A stretch of DNA of 40,151 nt, from the NCBI GenBank assembly GCA_947259705.1, contig CAMYNL010000027.1:1-40151 (forward strand). The letters run 5' to 3'. Under the pieces are notes generated by a model. The model saw only the letters and a program-made list of their open reading frames with translations, ran no database searches and had not been told where the DNA came from. The position numbers and the translations under genes are program-made. Shown here piece by piece: positions 1 through 6,692 of the stretch. This DNA comes from an uncultured Gammaproteobacteria bacterium (GTDB lineage: Bacteria > Pseudomonadota > Gammaproteobacteria > Arenicellales > JAANXG01). The first letter of the stretch is position 1, and each line of letters opens with the position of its first letter.

Positions 1-642
1 AGCCGACATTGCCACGGCATCCATTCGGTAGTCCGAATCGGCCGAATCCAGCTGTCTGGTCCTGTAAACGGCTGGACCACCGGACCTTGCCCTGCAGAAC
101 TCAGGCTATCCTGCAAATACAGTCGGCCTGGACCCGTTACCCACCTTCATAACGGTTATTGTCCATGCCATTGGTGGAATATTGATTGGAACTGATATCA
201 ATAATGTCGGATTCGATTAACTGAACTTCAGTGTGGACAGGATCTTGCCCCTGATCGGATCTTGCATACCGCTTCCTTGCGTTTTGCTTGCGTCCTACAT
301 TGCATTGGTCAGAAAAGCCCAAAAGGCACAAGCAGAGACTGCAGCGCGCCTACCATTGATGCTGATCAATAACGTTGATGGATTCGGTGGAAGCAACGCC
401 ATGCTCGAGAAGGAAACGAACGGCTCGATTGAAGAAAGATTGATCAACACGGCCGCTAACAAGGCTTGTCCACCCGAGCCGATGTGGCCGTAACGGATGG
501 CGGCGGCCGAACGCCTTGATCGGGCCCGAGGCATCAACGGTGCATACCTTCGAGCGGGTTACACCACGGTCGGACCCGATAAGGGCTGACACGCTCAGCA
601 CGGCTGACCGGTCCACCTTACAGCGGGTCTCTACAGCGGTGT
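1..642. other. No assignable gene in the left edge region
   Basis: This stretch lies left of the restored end of the broken DUF2130 gene. Short open frames occur on both strands, but none has a convincing start, ribosome site or family resemblance. Part of it (350-642) is read as the out-of-frame tail of the DUF2130 frame. That tail has arginine- and histidine-rich composition typical of non-coding translation. No RNA gene or repeat is visible. Confidence 0.5.
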
Positions 643-1792
643 TCAGCTGTCGTCCTCCAGTACCGGTAAGTTGCCGGCGAAATCGAGCGACGGCAGGGAA
701 TCCTCGGCGATGCCCTGCAATTCCCCGCACATGCCCATCATGTTGGAAGTGATGCGCTCCAACTGCGTCTTCCATCTTCTCGTTCCTGCCGCTGCTGATG
801 ATGCGCTGCTTCTGGGCCTCGATCAGCACGGTCCGCAGCGCCTCGGCCACCGGACGGATGGCGTGGGGACGCACCACCCATATACCCTCATGCTGGATGA
901 ACGGCTCCTGGGTCTCAAACGGAAAGGCGGTGCTCACCAGCACCGCGATCTCGGCATGGATGTTCTGCTGGTCGTCCTTGAGCTTGGGGATCCAGGCGCC
1001 GGACCAGTTCTCGGCCCGCTTCGACTCCCAGACGATCTTGCCGCAGTCGGTGCCGTTGCGGGTGCACACGGTATGCACCACGTCGGCGCCGCGCTGACCC
1101 TTCCTCACCTCCTCGACGGCGTCGAAAGGAAAGGCGGCGCTGAGAACGCCTTCCATCTCCAGCTCCAGTACCTCGCCCTGCAGCTGCTGCGAGCCCTGCT
1201 CCAGCTTGCGCTTGAGCGCCTCGTTGGCCTTCTGCGCGTCCTCGATCTTCTTTTTGTACTCGGCCTCCTTGAGCCGGAAATCCTCGGCACTCTTTTGCTG
1301 CAGGCGGGTCTTCTCCTCGTCCAGCCGGCGTTGCAGCTGCAGTTCCATGTCTCGGCGGGATTCCTCCAGTCGCTTCTTGTCCTGGCGGAGCTTCAGCTCC
1401 TGGTCGCGGAACTCGGCCAGTGTCTTTTCCTTCTGCTCCAGTTCCTGCTCCAGCGCTGCGGACTTCAGCTCGGCCTCGGCGCGGGCCTCGGCGGCGGCCT
1501 TTTTCCTGGCTTCCCCCAGCTGGCCCTGGGCGCGCCGGGCAGCACCCTCTGAACGCTCCAGCTTCTCCATCAGTTCCTCGATGCGCGAGGTGAAGGATTT
1601 TTCCGCCTGCTTGCGGATGTCCTTCTCCAACTGTAATCGCAAGGCGTCACGCTCGCCCGCCAGCGCCGTATCGTACTCCTCTGCGTAGCGCTCTATGGTC
1701 TGGGTCGCGATGCCGTCACGGAGCGGAAACTCGTGGCCGCACTGTGGGCATTTGATGGTCTCTTCGGAGGTCAGAATGATTCGGCTTGCCAT
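350..1792 (-). pseudogene. DUF2130 coiled-coil protein, broken by an internal deletion and frameshift near the C-terminus
   Basis: Residues 1-342 match the DUF2130 family: an N-terminal zinc-ribbon-like CPQCGHEF, a long charged coiled coil (about residues 35-215), then the conserved globular part with KIVWESKRAENW and the WVVRPHAIRP segment. After NEKMED (about position 767) the frame goes into about 138 residues of arginine/histidine-rich sequence ending at 350, which is not family-like. The true family tail lies in another frame of the same strand, from about 775 to the stop at 643-645: it reads QLERITSNMMGMCGELQGIAEDSLP and ends PVLEDDS. The segment that family members carry between these two parts (the YLTG..FRQRVEAIVEAF region, about 45-55 residues by my recollection) is missing. 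This is therefore an out-of-frame internal deletion, and the protein is probably non-functional or altered. The biochemical role of the family is not established. The ATG start at 1792 is conserved in type. Confidence 0.8.
643..775 (-). pseudogene. Detached C-terminal segment of the DUF2130 gene
   Basis: This stretch, read in the frame one step from the main DUF2130 frame, encodes KTQLERITSNMMGMCGELQG followed by IAEDSLPSLDF and a natural stop at 643-645. Family members end in the same way, with a Q-L/I-E-R-I..N..GM.G-LQGI..SLP pattern. It has no start codon or ribosome site of its own and can only be the displaced tail of the upstream gene. Its preservation suggests that the break is recent or is a sequencing or assembly error. 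Confidence 0.75.
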
Positions 1793-2348
1793 GGTGCTAA
1801 TGGACTCGAGTGGCTGTTCGTGGGTGGCCGCGCCGGCGCGCGGATTTCAGCGCGCAGAACGGTGGCCATGGCCGTTCTGCCCCTGGACCGTGCCATCTGC
1901 CGGGCCCCACCGGCTGTCCCGGTTGGCGTCGACGACGAGGTCGCGACCGTATGCAACCGCTGGATTGTACCTTGTACCGCCGACCCGTCGCAGGGTCGTC
2001 TGGCAGCGCATTCTCGTTCGTAGCTCATGGCGGATGGACGCCATCCATGGTCACTGTTCCAGGGAGGGGCGTCCCCGCACAGGGTGTCTGCATACAACAT
2101 TGCCATCGGCAGTCGGTGAAGGGGTCGACAGCCTTCGGCATGGCGCCGTGTTGTTGCGACGTCGCGAGATGACATTTATCATTCCTGACCTCGAATCCGC
2201 TACCGGGAAATGTCAGGCGGTATTTCCACCATACGGAAAAGCGCGCCTGCTGCACGGTGCCCGGAGCGTCCGACGCGACCTCTGCCGGGCCGGACTGGAC
2301 CCGGGGCGATGATCCAGCACCCGAAACCCCAGACCATGGAGACCGATT
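1793..2348. other. Intergenic region between the divergent DUF2130 and cytochrome genes
   Basis: About 556 bases separate the start of the minus-strand DUF2130 gene from the start of the plus-strand cytochrome gene. Several short frames exist here, but none shows family-like sequence. Promoters for both genes must lie here. I do not see a confident -35/-10 pair, and no RNA gene or repeat is evident. Confidence 0.45.
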
Positions 2349-2789
2349 ATGGCCAAGGCCGAATTACCCCGCCGCCTGCTTACCTGCCTGCTCGTGATGT
2401 TCCCCCTGATGGGGACCGCGGTCGCCGACGACGAGCGCAAGGCCCTGACACTGGATCCTGCCGAGCGCGCGGTCCTGCTTGAGCAGATGCGAATCCTGCT
2501 GGAGGGGCTGCAGCAGATTCTGCGCGGGCTCGGTGACGAGGACATGAATGTGGTGGCGCAGGCGGCCCGTCCCCTGGGAGTTCCGCTCAAGGAGAAGATT
2601 CCCGCGGCCACGATGCAGAAGATGCCGGAGGAGTTTCAGCGGCTGGCCAACTCCCTGCATACGGATTTTCAGCGTATTGCGCTGGACGCCGAGACCATGA
2701 AGGACGAGCGCCACGCCGCTGGCCAGTTGAGCGCGGTCATGGCCAAGTGCCTTGCCTGCCATAAGGCTTACCGGGTCAACGCCGACTAG
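2349..2789 (+). CDS. Cytochrome c'-like (class II) monoheme protein
   Basis: This 146-residue protein has an N-terminal signal peptide (RRLLTCLLVMFPLMGTAVA, cleavage near residue 26), so it is exported to the periplasm. The mature part is predominantly helical and carries one heme-binding CxxCH motif (CLACH, residues 134-138) close to the C-terminus. That position is the hallmark of class II cytochromes c of the cytochrome c'/c-556 type, whose four-helix bundle ends with the heme motif. Such proteins act in periplasmic electron transfer or NO/gas binding; the specific partner is unknown. The ATG at 2349 follows a GGAGA ribosome site by seven bases. No neighbouring gene points to a specific pathway. 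Confidence 0.75.
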   Translation: MAKAELPRRLLTCLLVMFPLMGTAVADDERKALTLDPAERAVLLEQMRILLEGLQQILRGLGDEDMNVVAQAARPLGVPLKEKIPAATMQKMPEEFQRLANSLHTDFQRIALDAETMKDERHAAGQLSAVMAKCLACHKAYRVNAD

Positions 2790-2969
2790 CGTCGCGCCGC
2801 GGGGCCGGCCATGGCATCCGCGGCAAGCAACGCTCTAGACGTGGACGCGTGTTTCCCTGGCGGCTCCCAGGCGTCCCGCGGTCAACGAGACATCGCCACT
2901 CGTTGGCGAAGACACCACGAGCGCGGCACCCCTGCGAGTGGTGACTACCTGGTGAGCGATATTCCGGAC

Positions 2970-3512
2970 TCAGCGTCCGCCGAAGCTGACGACACCACTC
3001 AGGGTAAGCATCCACAGTTCGTTGGGACGGTCCACCTCGAAACTCTCGTACTCCAGGCGCAGGCCGAAGGCGCCGAAGTTCACGGCCCCACCAAGACCCC
3101 AGGCAAAGCTATTGCCGTCCTCGTCCAGGTTGATGCCTCCCGCGTCGGCCTCGGTATCCCAGAAGATGACACCGCCCTTGGCGAACAGGTCTACGATGCC
3201 TATGGGCGCCAGCAGCATGCCGTAGGCATCCCAGCCCGTGGACTTGACTTCGATGCGGGCCGCCCCGTCTCCCGTCTCGGCCTTACCGAAGTCCCGGTAA
3301 CCGCCTTCTACCGCGATGTTGGGCGTGGCGCGAAATCCCGCGAACAGCTTGTAGCCGACGTCATCCTCGTCCAGGTCATCGATGTCGAAGTCGTCCTTGA
3401 AGCTGGCCGAGCCGACACCGGCCCCAATGTAGAAACCCTGATTGGCACCGTGGCCGGACACCGGTAACAACAGCAGTGCCACCATCGGCAACAAGAGAGG
3501 CAATTTGTTCAT
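2970..3512 (-). CDS. Small outer-membrane beta-barrel protein (OmpA-like/porin family)
   Basis: The 180-residue product starts MNKLPLLLPMVALLLLPVSG, a signal peptide cleaved about residue 23 (GHGAN). It continues with alternating hydrophobic/polar strands typical of an eight-stranded barrel: FYIGAGVGSASF, VGYKLFAGFRAT, AVEGGYRDFG, DAYGMLLAPI, LFAKGGVIFWD, FAWGLGGAVNFG, LRLEYESFEV and LTLSGVVSFGG. Barrels of this type are usually of about this length. It most likely sits in the outer membrane with a structural or adhesive role; no substrate can be inferred. I chose the ATG at 3512, preceded by AAGGAG eleven bases upstream. A GTG three codons further upstream lies only two bases from the ribosome site. 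The C-terminal residue is Arg rather than the usual aromatic residue. Confidence 0.75.
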   Translation of the reverse strand: MNKLPLLLPMVALLLLPVSGHGANQGFYIGAGVGSASFKDDFDIDDLDEDDVGYKLFAGFRATPNIAVEGGYRDFGKAETGDGAARIEVKSTGWDAYGMLLAPIGIVDLFAKGGVIFWDTEADAGGINLDEDGNSFAWGLGGAVNFGAFGLRLEYESFEVDRPNELWMLTLSGVVSFGGR

Positions 3513-3734
3513 ATCGCTCACTACTCCTTGATCGTTGTGTAATCGTTAGGTCTTCGGCATTTCCCGGCAACACCTTGCCGCGTGATATCCGCCGCCGTCG
3601 GCAGGCACCCGCGACAACGCACAATCCGCGGACAATACTCAATGCGGGCGTGTCATACATCAAACATGTGACGAACTGTGCGTAGTGAGCCGATACGAGG
3701 GACTCGTCGCCGATGGCCAGCATGCGTGGCCCGA

Positions 3735-4067
3735 TCAATGCCCGTTGCCGGACTCGCCTTCCGTCGCCTTGTAAGCACTCTTTCTCATGCCGAGGTGCAA
3801 GGCCGCCCGGATCAGCAGGTGGGCGCTGACCGGCGCGGTGATGAACAGGAAGGTGATGATGAGCACCTCGTGCACGGTAACCCTGCCCTGGCCGGTGAAG
3901 TGGATGATGGACGCCACCAGCATACCGCCGACGCCAAGCGTGGTTGCCTTGGTCGGCCCGTGCAGGCGGGTGAAGAAGTCGGGTAGGCTGGCCAGTCCTA
4001 TCGCGCCGATCAGGGCGAATGCCGCGCCTAGCAAGAGGAACAGGGAAACCAGGATCTCGCTCAACAT
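3735..4067 (-). CDS. mnhG: Mrp-type Na+/H+ antiporter subunit G
   Basis: This 110-residue membrane protein (three predicted helices) is the last gene of the six-gene Mrp operon. The sequence has the family features: SLFLLLGAAFALIGAIGLASLPDF, the conserved RLHGPTKATTLGVGGML block, and a third hydrophobic helix (VLIITFLFITAPVSAHLLIRAA). MnhG is a small subunit needed for assembly and activity of the cation/proton antiporter complex in the inner membrane. It starts 13 bases after mnhF ends, behind a GGGAG ribosome site. The tail after RAALHLG is hydrophilic. Confidence 0.92.
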   Translation of the reverse strand: MLSEILVSLFLLLGAAFALIGAIGLASLPDFFTRLHGPTKATTLGVGGMLVASIIHFTGQGRVTVHEVLIITFLFITAPVSAHLLIRAALHLGMRKSAYKATEGESGNGH

Positions 4068-4080
4068 TACATGTGCTCCC

Positions 4081-4353
4081 TCATTCTATAATGTCGCCAC
4101 GCATGATGTACTTGCATACGGCCGCCGTGCTGATGAAGCCGATGATGGCGATCAGCAACGCCACCTCGAAGTACAGGTCACTGTCGAAGGATATGCCCAG
4201 CAGGATCAGCAGGGCCGCGGCATTGATGTACAGCTTGTCCAGCGCCATGACCCGGTCCGGCAGCGTGGGACCCCGCCACAGCCGCCACAGCCCCAGCACC
4301 ATGGCCAGGCTGATGATCGCGAGTGCGATCGTGATCGAGGTTTCCAGCATCAT
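4081..4353 (-). CDS. mnhF: Mrp-type Na+/H+ antiporter subunit F
   Basis: The 90-residue protein has three hydrophobic helices and the conserved GPTLPDRVMALDKLYINAAA block of MnhF/PhaF proteins (PF04066). It is a small integral-membrane subunit of the Mrp complex. Its ATG overlaps the mnhE stop codon in an ATGA arrangement, implying translational coupling. The ordering E-F-G matches canonical mrp/mnh/pha operons. Confidence 0.93.
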   Translation of the reverse strand: MMLETSITIALAIISLAMVLGLWRLWRGPTLPDRVMALDKLYINAAALLILLGISFDSDLYFEVALLIAIIGFISTAAVCKYIMRGDIIE

Positions 4354-4841
4354 TCGAAGATCTCCTTCAGCGGCCTTTCATAGCGGTTCTTGATCTGGGT
4401 GATCAGCGTGGCCTCGTCGTCCATATCGAGACAATGCACCAGCAGGCGGCTGCGGTCGGCGCTCAACCTGGCCGCGACCGTACCCGGTGTCAGTGAAATG
4501 GTATTTGCCAGCAGCACCAGGGCGACTTGGTTAGTGACCGAAACGGGCAGTTCGAAAAACCCGGGGCGCAGCCGGGGTGCGGGGCTCAGCAGGATGCGGG
4601 CGACGCTGACATTGGCGACCACGATATCCCACAACACCGTGGCCAGGAACGCCACCATCACGCCGACGCGACGCACCGCCAGCTGTCGCGGCCAGAAATC
4701 GGCGCACCACCTGGGGATGACGATGGCGAGGATCGTACCCAGCAGCAAGTGCCCGGGTGCCGCGGTGTTCTGCAGCAGCAGCCAGATCAGCAGCAGCACG
4801 AGACTCAGACCCGGCAGCGGCAGCAGCTTGCGCAGAATCAT
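4350..4841 (-). CDS. mnhE: Mrp-type Na+/H+ antiporter subunit E
   Basis: This 163-residue subunit begins MILRKLLPLPGLSLVLLLIW and has two N-terminal hydrophobic helices. They are followed by the MnhE signature region (VMVAFLATVLWDIVVANVSVARILLSP) and the conserved tail with SLTPGTVAARLSADRSRLLVHCLD. The frame stays open well upstream, but the upstream residues are arginine-rich shadow of mnhD. The ATG at 4841 is preferred because it overlaps the mnhD stop by one base (TGATG). MnhE is a structural subunit required for Mrp complex assembly. Confidence 0.92.
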   Translation of the reverse strand: MILRKLLPLPGLSLVLLLIWLLLQNTAAPGHLLLGTILAIVIPRWCADFWPRQLAVRRVGVMVAFLATVLWDIVVANVSVARILLSPAPRLRPGFFELPVSVTNQVALVLLANTISLTPGTVAARLSADRSRLLVHCLDMDDEATLITQIKNRYERPLKEIFE

Positions 4842-6361
4842 CAGGCACCTCCTCCCGGCCCGCGACCCGGGCCCATGAGGACACTCTCCACGTAGCGGTC
4901 GGGATCCATGAGTTGCCTGGCGGCGGCCTCCGTGTATTCGGTGACGGGCCCGGCGAACACCACCACCAGCGCGCCGCACGCCAGCAGCAGCAGCGCCGGC
5001 AGTGAACTCACGACGCCGGTCGCCGGCCCGGCCGGTTGACCGCTGCCTGTCTTCCACAGCAGCGCGCTGCCGGCACGACCCAGCGCGACGATGCCCAGCA
5101 GGCTGGTGGCGAGGACGATCGCCCAGACCCAGACGGTCGCGACCGAGTCGCCGGCGGCCTGCAGGATCATGAACTTGCCCAGGAAGCCGCTCAGCGGCGG
5201 CAGGCCGGCCAACGCCACCGCGGCGGCGAAGAACAGCGTTCCCAGAAGCAGAGGTTGCGCCACCGGCATGGCCTCACGCATGTTCAAACTTCCACGTTGC
5301 TCGTCCACCATGTCGGCGACAAGAAAGAAAGCTGCGGTGATCAAGGTGGAATGAATCAGGTAGACCAGGGCCGCGCTGAGGCCGGCGCTGCTGAAAAGCC
5401 CGACGGCGGTCAGCAGAGTGCCGACCGACACCACCACGAAGTAGGCCAGCAGGCGGCGCAGGTCACGGCTGGCGAGGACTCCCAGCGCGCCAACGGCCAG
5501 GGTCGCCAGCGCCAGCGGCAGCAGCCAGGCATGAGCGGGCCCGGCCATGTCGCCGGCTTGTGGCGGGAACACCAGGGTGAACATGCGCACGATGGCGTAG
5601 GCGCCGACCTTGGTCATGATGGCAAACAGCGCCGCCACCGCAGCGGAGGTCCGTCGGTACGCCTCCGGCAGCCACATGTAAAGCGGCAGCAGGGCTGCTT
5701 TGAGGCCGAACACCACCAGCAGGAGCAGTGCGCCGGCACGCAGCAGGCCGGCGTCCTGCGGACCGGCGGCGGCCACCCTGGCCGCCAGCTCTGCCATGTT
5801 GAGGGTGCCGGTGAGGCCATACAGGATGCCAATGGCGATGAGGAACAGCGCCGAGCCTGCCACGTTCAGTACCACGTAATGCAGGCCGGCCCGGTGGCGC
5901 GCCGGGCCGCCGCCGTGGAGCAGCAGGCCGTACGAGGCGATCAACAACACCTCGAAAAACACGAACAGGTTGAACAGGTCGCCGGTCAGAAAGGCGCCGT
6001 TGAGGCCCATCAGCTGGAACTGGAACAGGGCATGGAAATAGGGGCCTTGTTCATCGATGCGCCGGTCCACCGCCCGGGCCAGGCTGGCCAATGCGACCAA
6101 CGAGGTTAACAGAAGCATCAGCCCACTCAGCCGGTCGACGACCAGGATGATGCCGTGCGGTGCCGGCCAGTTGCCGAGCGCGTAGAGCAGGTGCACGCCG
6201 GTGCCGGAGAGGGAGACCAGCGCCGCCGCCGAGAACAGCAACAGCAGGCAGGCCGCCGCATTGATCCTGCGCTGCAGGGGCAGGCGTGACCTACCGACCA
6301 GCAGCAGCAGGGAACCGATGACCAGCGGCAGCAGCACCGGGATGATGACGAGGTGGTTCAC
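4841..6361 (-). CDS. mnhD: Mrp-type Na+/H+ antiporter subunit D
   Basis: A polytopic membrane protein of about 506 residues from the antiporter family shared with NADH dehydrogenase NuoM/N. Recognisable parts are an NHLVIIPVLLPLVIGSLLLL N-terminus, LFNLFVFFEVLLIASYGLLL with the family glutamate, and LKAALLPLYMWLPEAYRRTS with the functional lysine. The segment MTKVGAYAIVRMF follows. It is one of the two large proton/sodium-translocating subunits of the Mrp complex. I prefer the GTG start at 6361 (MNHLVIIP..), which matches the family N-terminus and lies just after the mnhC stop. An ATG at 6388 would add nine residues and overlap mnhC. The stop is shared with the mnhE start. Confidence 0.92.
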   Translation of the reverse strand: MNHLVIIPVLLPLVIGSLLLLVGRSRLPLQRRINAAACLLLLFSAAALVSLSGTGVHLLYALGNWPAPHGIILVVDRLSGLMLLLTSLVALASLARAVDRRIDEQGPYFHALFQFQLMGLNGAFLTGDLFNLFVFFEVLLIASYGLLLHGGGPARHRAGLHYVVLNVAGSALFLIAIGILYGLTGTLNMAELAARVAAAGPQDAGLLRAGALLLLVVFGLKAALLPLYMWLPEAYRRTSAAVAALFAIMTKVGAYAIVRMFTLVFPPQAGDMAGPAHAWLLPLALATLAVGALGVLASRDLRRLLAYFVVVSVGTLLTAVGLFSSAGLSAALVYLIHSTLITAAFFLVADMVDEQRGSLNMREAMPVAQPLLLGTLFFAAAVALAGLPPLSGFLGKFMILQAAGDSVATVWVWAIVLATSLLGIVALGRAGSALLWKTGSGQPAGPATGVVSSLPALLLLACGALVVVFAGPVTEYTEAAARQLMDPDRYVESVLMGPGRGPGGGA

Positions 6362-6368
6362 GCTCCCG

Positions 6369-6692
6369 TCACCCCCTGCCGTCAACATGATCGCTGCCGG
6401 TGTCGCCCTGGGCCCGCAGGGCCAGGACCACGGTGAACGCCGTCATGCCGAAGCCGATGACTATCGCGGTGAGCACCAGGGCCTGCGGCAACGGGTCGGC
6501 ATAGGCGCCGGCATCCTCGCTGATCACGGCCGGGTGGTTGACGCTGAGCCTGCCCATCGCGAACAGGAACAGGTTGACCGCGTAGGACAGCAGCGTGAGT
6601 CCCAGCACCACCGGAAAGCTGCGCGCGCGCAGCAGCAGGTATACCCCGCAGGCAACCAGTAGGCCTATGATAACCGCGAACAGCGCCTCCAT
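6369..6692 (-). CDS. mnhC: Mrp-type Na+/H+ antiporter subunit C
   Basis: The 107-residue product is a NuoK-like subunit with three helices: MEALFAVIIGLLVACGVYLL, then SFPVVLGLTLLSYAVNLFLF, then LPQALVLTAIVIGFGMTAFT. The loop MGRLSVNHPAVI and the DPLPQALVLTAIVI signature are characteristic of MnhC/PhaC. The ATG at 6692 overlaps the mnhAB stop (TGATG). The frame remains open upstream, but that part is mnhAB shadow. MnhC is an inner-membrane subunit between the two large antiporter modules. Confidence 0.93.
   Translation of the reverse strand: MEALFAVIIGLLVACGVYLLLRARSFPVVLGLTLLSYAVNLFLFAMGRLSVNHPAVISEDAGAYADPLPQALVLTAIVIGFGMTAFTVVLALRAQGDTGSDHVDGRG

Noticed and set aside
671-1552. Long plus-strand frame opposite the DUF2130 gene, rich in leucine
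   Set aside because: The leucine/glutamine-rich composition is the complement of the coiled-coil codons of the DUF2130 gene; no start signal or family features.
4842-5057. N-terminal extension of mnhE upstream of ATG 4841
   Set aside because: The extra residues are arginine-rich shadow of mnhD. The ATG at 4841 overlaps the mnhD stop and matches the family N-terminus.
5036-6109. A long open frame of about 357 codons on the plus strand opposite mnhD
   Set aside because: It is rich in Gln, Arg, Gly and His, with no family-like segments. The opposite strand is a clear MnhD with conserved residues, so this is a shadow.
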